Shown: positions 10,839-18,908 of the stretch, one piece after another | How positions within the stretch are numbered: the stretch's first letter is position 1 | How the letters are laid out: each line of letters begins with the position of its first letter | Notes under the pieces: generated by a model | Told to the model about the DNA's origin: nothing | The model's input: only the letters and a program-made list of their open reading frames with translations | The model's database searches: none | Source of the DNA: Chloroflexota bacterium | Lineage (GTDB): Bacteria > Chloroflexota > Anaerolineae > CG2-30-64-16 | Direction: 5' to 3' | DNA: 51,086 nt | Assembly: GCA_016876015.1 (NCBI GenBank) | Contig: VGOD01000015.1 | Coordinates: 1 to 51,086 of the forward strand | Position numbers and translations under genes: made by a program

Positions 10839-10919
10839 GTCACGGACCTTGCCCCATCGAATCCCCTCTTGCCCGATAATGAATTTTATTGATCTGGATA
10901 TAAATCTTCTTTAGCCCTC

Positions 10920-10948
10920 TTGACAAAGTATCCAACCCGTGGTATAAG
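10920..10948 (+). promoter_or_regulatory. Promoter for the DUF2089-led operon
   Basis: TTGACA (10920-10925) and TATAAG (10943-10948) are separated by 17 bp. The first heptamer of the adjoining repeat array starts at the very next base (10949), so the whole array would be transcribed as a leader of about 110 nt before the ATG at 11066. Confidence 0.8.
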
Positions 10949-11039
10949 GATTTTGGATTTCTGATTTTGGATTGCCGACTTTGGCGTTTGACGCCTGATG
11001 TTTCACGTTTCACGTTTCACGTTTCACGTTTCACGCATC
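10949..11039 (+). repeat. Composite heptamer array, 13 units
   Basis: Ninety-one bases divide without remainder into 13 consecutive 7-bp units. The first five are of the GATTTTG/GATTGCC/GACTTTG type; the later ones are of the ACGTTTC type (five of them ACGTTTC or one change from it). It lies directly after the -10 element and ends 26 nt before the start codon. The same two modules, in the same order and orientation, occur at 25390-25515 and 48216-48299. Confidence 0.9.
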
Positions 11040-11065
11040 CCATCACTCACACCCAGAGGTCGTCC

Positions 11066-11452
11066 ATGCACCTTGTTCCAAGCAAATGTCCTGTTTGCGG
11101 GGACGCGCTGGCTGTTACCCGACTGAATTGCCCGGCTTGCGACACAAGCCTGGAAGGACGGTTCAACTTCAGCCGGCTGGAACGGCTCAGCGCCGAACAA
11201 CGCGGCTTTGTGGAGCTTTTCGTGCGGTGCGACGGCAAGCTCAACTGGGTCGCGCAAGAGCTCAAGCTCTCCTATCCCAGCGTCCGCTCGCGGCTGGATG
11301 ACGTGATCCGCGCCATGGGCTACGAGGTGCTGGCGGCCCCGCCCGCCGAGGAGAAACAGCGCGCGGCCGAACAGCGTCAGGGCATCCTCGACGATCTGGC
11401 CGCCGGCAAGATCACCTCGGCTGACGCCATCCGAATGCTACAGGGGGTTTGA
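11066..11452 (+). CDS. DUF2089 zinc-ribbon/HTH regulator-like protein
   Basis: A 128-residue protein with an N-terminal zinc ribbon (CPVC at 8-11 and CPAC at 22-25), a helical DNA-binding-like middle (LNWVAQELKLSYPSVRSRLDDVI) and a C-terminal helix-turn motif (LAAGKITSADAIRMLQG). This matches the DUF2089 family, considered probable transcriptional regulators. The ATG at 11066 is chosen for its AGAGGT ribosome site; reading starts further upstream would translate the heptamer array. The C-terminal motif resembles those at the ends of the next gene and the start of the gene at 13841, suggesting that the three products share a partner or oligomerise. It is followed after 1 nt by the GD[LVM]R-repeat protein. 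Confidence 0.85.
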   Translation: MHLVPSKCPVCGDALAVTRLNCPACDTSLEGRFNFSRLERLSAEQRGFVELFVRCDGKLNWVAQELKLSYPSVRSRLDDVIRAMGYEVLAAPPAEEKQRAAEQRQGILDDLAAGKITSADAIRMLQGV

Positions 11453-11453
11453 G

Positions 11454-12710
11454 ATGAGCAATGTCATGACCTATGCGGCCCAAGAGGTCCGCCACCTGAT
11501 CATCGAGGAGATGGCCGGCGGTGGTCAGTTGCGCGGGACCGCGGCCGACGCCGAAATCGAAGTCATCTACCAGCCTGGCGGCCAGCTTCCGCAGTTCGTC
11601 GTCGAGTCAGGCGCGCTGCGCTTTGTGGGCGCCAACGCCTCGCGTGTGATCGCGCCGGCCGAGGTCGCTGTGACCGTCAAACACGCGCAGGGCGATCTGC
11701 GCGTCTACGGCTTGAAATCCGATGTCACGCTGGAGGCCGTGGCCGGCGACCTGCGGTTGAGCAACCTGGCTGGCGTGGTCCGCATCGCCCAGGTGGACGG
11801 CGACCTGCGCGGTGATGAGATTGCCGACCTGCGCTTGATGGGCGGCTGCGCCGGCGATGTGCGCTGCGAGAACATCCAGCACTTCGAAGCCGAGAACATC
11901 GGCGGCGACCTGCGCCTGCTTGACGCCGGCGATGTGCGCCTGGGCCGCGTGCATGGCGACGTGTGGGTCGAAAAAGCGGCGAAGGCTCTGCAGATCGCGC
12001 GCGCGGACGGCGACATGCGCTTGAGCGATGTCGGCGGCATGGCCACTCTACGCAGCGTCGCGGGCGATCTGCGCGCCGAGGGTCTGGCCGGCGGTCTGAC
12101 CGCACCGCGCGTGGCGGGCGATGCCGTGTTGGCCGGGCCGTTCACCGCGGCCGATGGTTATACCCTGGTCGTAGATGGCGACCTCAGCCTCTACCTGCCC
12201 GCCGACGCCAGCGTGCGGCTGGCCGCCAAAGCCAACGGCCGCATCCGCTCCGATCCGCAACTGACGCCCGCGACCGATGGCATACCGACCTTCACCGCCT
12301 CTTTGGGCGACGCCGCGGTCAAGATCACGGTGAGCAGCGGCGGCGACCTACGCATCAGCCAGCGCGGGGACAAGGGGCCGGCGGTGGAGACGGGACGCCG
12401 GCCGCGTTGGGATGCGCCGGGCAGACATGGCCTGGATCACCTGGGCGATTTGGGCGAGCGCATCCGGCAGCAGGTGCGCGCCTCGCTGGCCGCGGCCGGC
12501 ATCAGCATAGACATGGGCGAAGCGACCTGGCTTGGCCGCGGGCCGAAGGCTCCCCGCCCCCCACGGCCGCCCACGCCAGAGCGTCCACGGCCCTCTGCTG
12601 CGCCAGGCGCCACTGCCCAAGAGCAACTGGCGATTCTGAAGATGGTGGAAAGCGGGACGATCACCGCGGCCGAGGCGGAACAACTACTGAAGGCGCTCGA
12701 GACCGACTGA
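11454..12710 (+). CDS. GD[LVM]R-repeat beta-solenoid (DUF4097-like) with SHOCT-like tail
   Basis: A 418-residue protein built from about twelve copies of a GD-[LVM]-R motif spaced roughly 15-25 residues apart between residues 75 and 305 (for example GDLRLSNL, GDVRCENI, GDMRLSDV). This is the pattern of a right-handed beta-solenoid in the DUF4097/YvlB group. A basic, Pro-rich linker (about 310-385) leads to a C-terminal helix-turn unit, ILKMVESGTITAAEAEQLLK. No signal peptide is visible, so it is probably cytoplasmic or membrane-associated through partners. YvlB/LiaX-type proteins of Firmicutes take part in cell-envelope stress responses; a similar role here is inferred from architecture and neighbours. 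It starts one base after the DUF2089 gene. Confidence 0.8.
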   Translation: MSNVMTYAAQEVRHLIIEEMAGGGQLRGTAADAEIEVIYQPGGQLPQFVVESGALRFVGANASRVIAPAEVAVTVKHAQGDLRVYGLKSDVTLEAVAGDLRLSNLAGVVRIAQVDGDLRGDEIADLRLMGGCAGDVRCENIQHFEAENIGGDLRLLDAGDVRLGRVHGDVWVEKAAKALQIARADGDMRLSDVGGMATLRSVAGDLRAEGLAGGLTAPRVAGDAVLAGPFTAADGYTLVVDGDLSLYLPADASVRLAAKANGRIRSDPQLTPATDGIPTFTASLGDAAVKITVSSGGDLRISQRGDKGPAVETGRRPRWDAPGRHGLDHLGDLGERIRQQVRASLAAAGISIDMGEATWLGRGPKAPRPPRPPTPERPRPSAAPGATAQEQLAILKMVESGTITAAEAEQLLKALETD

Positions 12711-12723
12711 ATCAGGCATCGCG

Positions 12724-12752
12724 TTGCATCGCGGCCAGTTGCGTGCTATGAT
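12724..12752 (+). promoter_or_regulatory. Putative promoter before the GNAT gene
   Basis: TTGCAT (12724-12729) and TATGAT (12747-12752) are 17 bp apart. Transcription from about 12759 would give a leader of about 32 nt before the ATG at 12791, allowing separate expression of the acetyltransferase and downstream genes. Confidence 0.6.
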
Positions 12753-12790
12753 AACCTCATTGTTTGTTCATCACCAGGCGAGAGGCGATC

Positions 12791-13810
12791 ATGGCGGTCT
12801 TTGCGCTGGGGCGCTCATCACAGGCTCAAGAAGGAGTGCTCCCCTTCGACCCGCGCCATCACCTGCGCGGGGTCGCCGAGCTGGTCAGCGAGGTGTTCGG
12901 CGACGATCTGGATGCCGTTGGCCGCGAGACGCTGCGCGAAATGCAGATGGTCAGCCGGCTGGGCCCGTTCCTGGGCGGTATGCTGAGCATGGGACTGCTC
13001 GGCGAGTTCGTGTATGGCTTCGTCTGGGTCGAGCGCGGGCAGGTCATCGGCAACGTCACCCTGCAGCGCGCTGACTTCGACGGCGCACGTTGGCGGATCA
13101 GCAACGTCGCGGTGGCGCGCGCGCATCGGCGTCGCGGCATCGGCCGTGCCCTGCTGCAGGCGGCCCTGGATGAGATCGCCGACCGCGGCGGCGGCTGGGC
13201 CGTGCTGCAAGTACGCATCGAGAACCAGGCCGCGTATCGGCTGTATCGGCAGCTCGGTTTCAGCGATGTCTGTCGCGATGGGGCGTGGCGGCTGCCGGTC
13301 TTGCCGCCGCGACTGCCCCAAGTGAATCCCAACGCGGGGTTGCGGCCGCTGGCCGCCGCCGACTGGATGCCGCGGCTCGAGCTGGCGCACGCATCGCGCT
13401 CGCAGTTGGCCCACTGGGCCGAGACGATCAATCCGGCCAGCTACGAGGTTGGCCTGGGGAGGCTGCTCGGCGAAGCGTTGGGCCGGTTGACCGGTCTCTA
13501 TCGCATCGAACGCTGGGGGGCCTGGGACGGTGAACGGCTGTTGGCCGCGGTGGAGACGATCGCGGGCAGCCTGCACGAGTATCATCGGCTGCGCTTTGCA
13601 GTGCGGCCGGAAGCAAGGGGCGGCCTGGAGAACGCGCTGGTGGCCAAGGGGTTGCAGGCGCTCGCCAGGGCGCCCGCCTTTCCCATCATCGCCGAACACA
13701 GCGGCGATCACGCCGCAGGCGTGGCGGCCCTGGAGGCCGCGGGATTCCGCGCGCAGCGGGTGCTGCTGACGATGCGCCACAACGTGGAATCGGCGGCTGG
13801 CGCGGTGTGA
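12791..13810 (+). CDS. GNAT N-acetyltransferase, double-domain
   Basis: A 339-residue protein from the ATG at 12791, which follows a GAGAGGCG ribosome site. The N-terminal half is a clear GNAT domain: WRISNVAVARAHRRRGIGRALLQAAL contains the acetyl-CoA pyrophosphate-binding R/Q-x-x-G-x-G/A pattern, and ENQAAYRLYRQLGF is the usual fourth motif. The C-terminal half (from about residue 185) has the length and pattern of a second, degenerate GNAT domain. The substrate is unknown. It lies between the two yvl/lia-like genes, but its own promoter suggests it could be expressed apart from them. Confidence 0.85.
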   Translation: MAVFALGRSSQAQEGVLPFDPRHHLRGVAELVSEVFGDDLDAVGRETLREMQMVSRLGPFLGGMLSMGLLGEFVYGFVWVERGQVIGNVTLQRADFDGARWRISNVAVARAHRRRGIGRALLQAALDEIADRGGGWAVLQVRIENQAAYRLYRQLGFSDVCRDGAWRLPVLPPRLPQVNPNAGLRPLAAADWMPRLELAHASRSQLAHWAETINPASYEVGLGRLLGEALGRLTGLYRIERWGAWDGERLLAAVETIAGSLHEYHRLRFAVRPEARGGLENALVAKGLQALARAPAFPIIAEHSGDHAAGVAALEAAGFRAQRVLLTMRHNVESAAGAV

Positions 13811-13840
13811 AAACATGAATCGCAGAAAGAGGCATGGCAT

Positions 13841-14215
13841 ATGGCTACTACCGAAGAACGCATGCGCATTCTCAAGATGATCGAGGAGAAACAAGTGACC
13901 GCTGAGGAAGGGGTCAAGCTATTGGCCGCGCTCAAGACGGCCGGGCCGGACATGCAGGGCCAGCGAGACGCGCCCAGGTCGCGCTGGCTGCGCGTGCGCG
14001 TCACTGACAGGGGAACCGGTCGTTCCAAGGTCAACGTCAACCTGCCCTTGGGCTTGATAGATGTGGGCCTGAAGATGGGCGCCCGCTTCGCGCCTGACAT
14101 GGCCGATATAGATTGGAACGCGATCCAGGCCGCCATCCGTGAGGGACTGCAGGGGCGCATCATCGAGGTGGAAGACGACGCCGACGACGAGCGCGTTGAA
14201 GTGTTCGTAGAATAG
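13841..14215 (+). CDS. Small SHOCT-like / YvlB-LiaX N-terminal-domain protein
   Basis: A 124-residue protein whose first 32 residues (ILKMIEEKQVTAEEGVKLL) form the short helix-turn-helix unit found at the N terminus of YvlB/LiaX proteins and also at the C terminus of the product of 11454-12710. The remainder contains a predicted strand (WLRVRVTDRGTGRSKVNVNL), a hydrophobic helix region and an acidic C terminus. No signal peptide or membrane segment is obvious. It probably interacts with the beta-solenoid protein or the membrane protein encoded next. The gene lies 30 bp after the GNAT gene and 97 bp before the YvlD-like gene. Confidence 0.75.
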   Translation: MATTEERMRILKMIEEKQVTAEEGVKLLAALKTAGPDMQGQRDAPRSRWLRVRVTDRGTGRSKVNVNLPLGLIDVGLKMGARFAPDMADIDWNAIQAAIREGLQGRIIEVEDDADDERVEVFVE

Positions 14216-14312
14216 CCGCGCCGCCAGCCGTTCTGGCGCGCAACCTTTGGCCGCGTGAGGCGTATAGAAAGGGCGAGCCAAGGCTCCCATTATTGACTGT
14301 CTGGAGGCCGGA

Positions 14313-14678
14313 ATGAGGTTCTTGATTCGTCTACTGGTGAACGCCGTCGCGCTCTGGGTCGCTGTCCGCCTGACGCCGGGGATCACCTTCGAGGGCGACT
14401 GGCTGGCGCTGCTGCTGGTGGCGCTGGTCTTTGGCGTGTTGAACGCGATCGTCCGTCCGATCCTCAGCTTGTTGACATGCCCCTTACTAATTTTGACGCT
14501 GGGCCTGTTCACATTGGTGCTGAATGCGATCATGCTGCTGCTGACCGCCGCGGTCTCCGGCATGCTGGGGCTGGACTTCCATGTCAACGGCTTCGGGCCG
14601 GCCTTCGTCGGCGCACTGATCGTGAGCGTCATCAGCATCCTCCTGTCCCTCTTCGTGCGCGAGGAGGAGTGCCGGTAG
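14313..14678 (+). CDS. YvlD / phage-holin-family-4-like membrane protein
   Basis: A 121-residue protein with four hydrophobic segments and a TPGITFEGDW motif between the first two, as in the YvlD family (annotated as phage holin family 4 / DUF360). These are chromosomal membrane proteins of unknown biochemical role that are linked to envelope stress in Firmicutes. The start has an excellent CTGGAGG ribosome site. Its stop codon (TAG) is directly followed by the GTG start of the next gene. Its position after SHOCT-like and beta-solenoid genes recreates the yvlB-yvlD association in a distant phylum. Confidence 0.88.
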   Translation: MRFLIRLLVNAVALWVAVRLTPGITFEGDWLALLLVALVFGVLNAIVRPILSLLTCPLLILTLGLFTLVLNAIMLLLTAAVSGMLGLDFHVNGFGPAFVGALIVSVISILLSLFVREEECR

Positions 14679-15797
14679 GTGAATTACGTCATGGAAAGCC
14701 CGCCAGGGCCGAGTACGCTGATCAACGGCCGCTGGCGGGATTACTTCTCCGGCTGTTCCTACCTGGGGTTGCAGAACCATCCGGCACTGATCCAGGCGGC
14801 GACCGAGGCGTTGCAGCGTTACGGCCTGGCCGCGGCCACCTCGCGCGGGGGTTATGGCGAGCACCCCGTCTATCACGCGGTCGAAGAGGCGGCTGCGCGT
14901 TTCTTCGCTGCGCCGCGGGCCATTTATTACGTCTCCGGCTATCTGGGAGCGACGATCCTGGCGCAGGGGCTGCGCCGCGACTATGACCATATCTTCGCGG
15001 ACGATGCCAGTCACTTCAGCATCCGCGATGGCGCAGCCACAGCCGGCGCGCCCGTCAGCTACTTCCGTCACCTCGACGCCGCATACCTGGCGGCCGCACT
15101 TCGCGCAAAGCTGCGACCGGCCGAGCGGCCGCTGATCTTCAGCGACGGCGTCTTTCCCATTTCGGGTGAGATCGCGCCGGCGGCCGATTACCTGGCGATA
15201 CTGGCCGACTACGAGGGCGCGATTCTCTGCCTGGATGACGCGCACGCCACCGGCGTGCTGGGTGAAGGGGGGCGGGGAACGCTGGCGCATTGGCATGGTG
15301 AAAACGCCGCGATCATTGGCCAGACGCCCGTCTACACGGCCCACACCTTCAGCAAGGCGATGGGCGCGGGCGGCGGCGTGATCGCGGGCAGCGCGGCGTT
15401 GATCGAGCAACTCGAGCGTGACTCCACCACGCCGGCTGCGCACAGCCCCGCGGCCTTCCCGGTCGCGGCGGCCGCAGCGCGCAGCCTGGCGCTGGTCGCC
15501 GCCGAGCCTGCGTTGCGCCAAAGGCTCCGGGTGAACGTCGCGCACGCCCGCGCGGGTCTGTCTGGCCTCGGCTGGCAGCTTCCCGATACCCCGGTCCCCA
15601 TCATCTGTCTGACCGCGCGGCCCGGCATGGACCTGGCGCGGCTGCAAGCGGAGCTGTTCGCCCGCGACATCTGCGTGGCGCACGCCACCCGCTACAGCAG
15701 CACACCGGCCGGCGGTGCGCTGCGGGTCGCCATCTTCGCAACGCACGCCAGGGAACAGATTGACAGACTGGTTGCGGAGCTGGGGAGGCTGCTGTAA
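14679..15797 (+). CDS. PLP-dependent acyl-CoA transferase (KAPA-synthase-like, AONS family)
   Basis: A 372-residue fold-type I PLP enzyme of the alpha-oxoamine synthase family, which condenses an amino acid with an acyl-CoA and releases CO2 (8-amino-7-oxononanoate synthase, 2-amino-3-ketobutyrate-CoA ligase and relatives). Visible features are YLGLQNHPAL near the N terminus, the cofactor-stacking His of DDASHFSI (about 112), DDAHATGVLGEGGRG (186-200) and the Schiff-base Lys226 in TFSKAMGAGGG. I accept the GTG at 14679 because a GAGGAGGAG site lies 9 nt upstream; ATG 14691 is an alternative. No other biotin gene is near, so the substrate cannot be assigned. It is translationally coupled to the YvlD-like gene. 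Confidence 0.88.
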   Translation: MNYVMESPPGPSTLINGRWRDYFSGCSYLGLQNHPALIQAATEALQRYGLAAATSRGGYGEHPVYHAVEEAAARFFAAPRAIYYVSGYLGATILAQGLRRDYDHIFADDASHFSIRDGAATAGAPVSYFRHLDAAYLAAALRAKLRPAERPLIFSDGVFPISGEIAPAADYLAILADYEGAILCLDDAHATGVLGEGGRGTLAHWHGENAAIIGQTPVYTAHTFSKAMGAGGGVIAGSAALIEQLERDSTTPAAHSPAAFPVAAAAARSLALVAAEPALRQRLRVNVAHARAGLSGLGWQLPDTPVPIICLTARPGMDLARLQAELFARDICVAHATRYSSTPAGGALRVAIFATHAREQIDRLVAELGRLL

Positions 15798-15801
15798 CGC
15801 G

Positions 15802-16374
15802 CTACTCAGCGCCTACTCGCCAGTATTCCCCGTGATCCCTCGCCATCAGGCGGGCCGCCACCATCTCGCGGCGCAGGGTCGCCGTGTCCTCGTGAATCTG
15901 CTTGAGGGTTTCATTCACCTGCTCCTCGGGATAGTGGACGCCGGGCTCGAATAGCTCGACCGCGTGACGCAAGATGACATCCAGCTTCTTCCGCTGCATC
16001 GGCAGGCTTTTCAGCCTACCGTCCGGCAGCGAGAAATTGCGCAGCACCTTGCGATCATAGGCGTCCATATCCACATCGGACGCGATGGCGGGCAACGTCT
16101 CGCGCGCCAGCAGCCGTCTGGCCATCTGCTCCAGCGCCGCCGCCTCGAAGCGATAGACGTTGTAATAGCCTTCGGCGCGGGCGCTCGTCAGACCCACGTG
16201 CACCAGATAGGAGAGGTGGCGCGACACGGTCGAAGGCGCCAGACCGAGCATGGCCGACAATTGCTCCACCGTGCTCGGTTGCTGGGCCAGCAATCCGATG
16301 ATTCTGAGGCGGTTGGCATCGGCCAGCGCCTTGAAGAAGGACAGCAGCTCCTCGACCTGGGCTTCGGAGTTCAT
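15802..16374 (-). CDS. ArsR-type repressor with C-terminal DUF2087 domain
   Basis: A 190-residue regulator. Residues 5-90 form an ArsR winged helix (LSFFKALADANRLRIIGLL, then the recognition helix LGLAPSTVSRHLSYL). The C-terminal part (DRKVLRNFSLPDGRLKSLPM and later) is a DUF2087 domain of unknown ligand. No metal-binding Cys cluster is apparent. The ATG at 16374 has a GGAGG site 7 nt upstream; the longer frame to 16428 would overlap its own promoter. An inverted repeat (CAATTCG and CGAATTG, 16394-16415) overlaps the predicted transcription start, pointing to negative autoregulation. It faces the UROD-like gene across a 341-bp divergent region, and could also control that gene. Confidence 0.88.
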   Translation of the reverse strand: MNSEAQVEELLSFFKALADANRLRIIGLLAQQPSTVEQLSAMLGLAPSTVSRHLSYLVHVGLTSARAEGYYNVYRFEAAALEQMARRLLARETLPAIASDVDMDAYDRKVLRNFSLPDGRLKSLPMQRKKLDVILRHAVELFEPGVHYPEEQVNETLKQIHEDTATLRREMVAARLMARDHGEYWRVGAE

Positions 16375-16393
16375 GTGATAGCCTCCATACAAC

Positions 16394-16415
16394 CAATTCG
16401 ATGTTCGACGAATTG
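16394..16415. promoter_or_regulatory. Inverted-repeat operator for the ArsR-type repressor
   Basis: CAATTCG and CGAATTG form perfect 7-bp arms separated by 8 bp. The centre lies at the predicted transcription start of the repressor gene. Such placement is typical of autoregulatory operators of winged-helix repressors; binding itself is inferred. Confidence 0.65.
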
Positions 16416-16444
16416 ATTGTATCACCACGCCAGAACGCTGTCAA
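16416..16444 (-). promoter_or_regulatory. Promoter of the ArsR-type repressor gene
   Basis: On the minus strand TTGACA (16444-16439) and TACAAT (16421-16416) are separated by 17 bp. The predicted start near 16409 falls within the inverted repeat. Confidence 0.8.
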
Positions 16445-16501
16445 ATTCGCGCGTTCCAGGGGATTGATCGACCTTCAGCCCGCGACTGCTCTGACCGCAA
16501 T

Positions 16502-16530
16502 TTGACCGAGCAAGATGCACAAGGTATACT
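16502..16530 (+). promoter_or_regulatory. Promoter of the UROD-like/AKR/APH genes
   Basis: TTGACC (16502-16507) and TATACT (16525-16530) are separated by 17 bp. Transcription from about 16537 would leave a leader of about 180 nt before the ATG at 16716. The leader has a hairpin (16642-16671) but I see no known riboswitch consensus in it. Confidence 0.75.
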
Positions 16531-16641
16531 TTTTCCTGCCTGACTGCGATCATCAACGCAGGCTCTGGATAGCATGATCCTCACCTCCTGGACGCGCTTG
16601 ACCCATACGGCCTGCTCGTGGCGTTGCAGGCGCGGTCGCTG

Positions 16642-16671
16642 GACCAGGCACGAGGGCTTTGCCCTCTGGTC
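16642..16671 (+). promoter_or_regulatory. Structured leader hairpin
   Basis: GACCAG (16642-16647) pairs with CTGGTC (16666-16671), and inside it GGGC (16654-16657) pairs with GCCC (16661-16664) around a TTT loop. It sits 45 nt ahead of the UROD-like start codon and has no following T run, so it is not a simple terminator. It may be a translational or RNA-stability element. Confidence 0.4.
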
Positions 16672-16715
16672 AAGGCCGCGGCGTGGGAGCCAGCAGCTCA
16701 AGTGTGAATGCAAAA

Positions 16716-17852
16716 ATGCCGAAACCACTCTCACGCAAAGAACGGCTCGTCCGTCAGGCTCGCGGACAAGAGGTGGATTGTGTGCCGACGCTGGCCGGTT
16801 GGATCGGCGGCGCGCGCGTGCTGGCCGATCTGGCAGGCATTACCCCCGACGCGTACCTGGCCGACCCGCTGGCCGGAGTGATCCGCGCAGCCCTGGCGCT
16901 CGACGCGGACGGGATGGTGCAGCCGGCCGTGCCGCGCAGCCTGGATCAAATCCGCACCGGCTCGGTGGTCGAGGCCAACTTTGCAGAGATTCAGCCGGAG
17001 GCGTTGCTGGAACGCGCCAACGCGCTCCCCGACAGCGAATGGGAAATCCTGGCGAGCTTCAGCGCCGAGGCCAACGAGGCGCGCTACCGGGCCTATTTCG
17101 AGACCGCGTTTGCGACCTGGGACGGACTTGCGCCGATTCCCAACTTCTGGGAGATCGGCGGCCACTTCCCCTTGTACACCGAGTTCGGCTATACAGCCTT
17201 TCTGTCGGCCTGCGCGCTCTATCCAGAGGCGGTGGGCAAGATCTGGTGGGTCAAGAGTCTGCACTCGCGGGAGCGCGCCAGGATCCTCGTCAAGCTCTAC
17301 CGCGAATACGATCTGGTCCCCCTGATGTTCTGCGGCGAGGACGTATGCAACAACAAAGGGCCGATGGTCTCGCCCAAGTTTCTGCGTCGCTGCTACTTCC
17401 CCACCGTCCAGATGATCATCGAGCCGCTGGTGGATGCCGGCGTGCGACTGATCCACCACTGCGACGGTGACGTGCGGCCGGTCGTAGATGACTTCATCGC
17501 CATCGGCTTCAGCGGCTTCCAGGGATTCCAGTACGAGTTGGGCGTGGATCCCTACGACCTGCGCAAGCGCCGCAGCCGGCTCGGCGAGGAGATGCTCTTC
17601 TTTGCGGGCCTCAGCGTCTCGCGCACCCTGCCGTTTGGCGCGCCAGAAGATGTGCGCGATGAGGTGGACTACTTCCTCGACGTCACCGACGGAGGCAAGG
17701 GGCTCTTTCTGATGACGAGCAACGTCACAGGGGTGGAGACGCCGCCGGAGAACCTGCGGACAGCCTACAGCAGTTACGCCAAGACGTGGAATCCGTCGTC
17801 GCCGCGCGTGGTGCGCTGGCGTTCGTGGCCGTGGGGCCAAAAAGCGGCTTGA
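16716..17852 (+). CDS. UROD/MtaA-superfamily protein (probable corrinoid-linked methyltransferase type)
   Basis: A 378-residue member of the uroporphyrinogen decarboxylase superfamily. The C-terminal part has the His-x-Cys pattern (IHHCDGDVRPVVDDF, near residues 246-260) that binds zinc in methylcobamide:thiol methyltransferases such as MtaA/MtbA, which favours that branch over heme-pathway HemE. The N-terminal RKERLVRQARGQEVDCVPT also fits the superfamily. The ATG at 16716 is selected because conservation begins with PKPLSRKER; no good ribosome site is visible and GTG or ATG codons slightly upstream are possible. No corrinoid protein or activation enzyme is nearby, so the substrate is unknown. 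It precedes an aldo-keto reductase by 23 bp. Confidence 0.8.
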   Translation: MPKPLSRKERLVRQARGQEVDCVPTLAGWIGGARVLADLAGITPDAYLADPLAGVIRAALALDADGMVQPAVPRSLDQIRTGSVVEANFAEIQPEALLERANALPDSEWEILASFSAEANEARYRAYFETAFATWDGLAPIPNFWEIGGHFPLYTEFGYTAFLSACALYPEAVGKIWWVKSLHSRERARILVKLYREYDLVPLMFCGEDVCNNKGPMVSPKFLRRCYFPTVQMIIEPLVDAGVRLIHHCDGDVRPVVDDFIAIGFSGFQGFQYELGVDPYDLRKRRSRLGEEMLFFAGLSVSRTLPFGAPEDVRDEVDYFLDVTDGGKGLFLMTSNVTGVETPPENLRTAYSSYAKTWNPSSPRVVRWRSWPWGQKAA

Positions 17853-17875
17853 CGCTCGTATGGAGGAACAACCCA

Positions 17876-18907
<1,032 letters not shown>

Positions 18908-18908
18908 G

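Noticed and set aside
14222-14238. Hairpin CGCCAG-CCGTT-CTGGCG after the SHOCT-like gene as a terminator
   Set aside because: Only 6 bp of stem and no T run; downstream genes are co-oriented, so termination is not supported.
14313-14678. Phage holin indicating a prophage
   Set aside because: The family name is misleading: YvlD-type proteins are chromosomal, and no phage genes are nearby.
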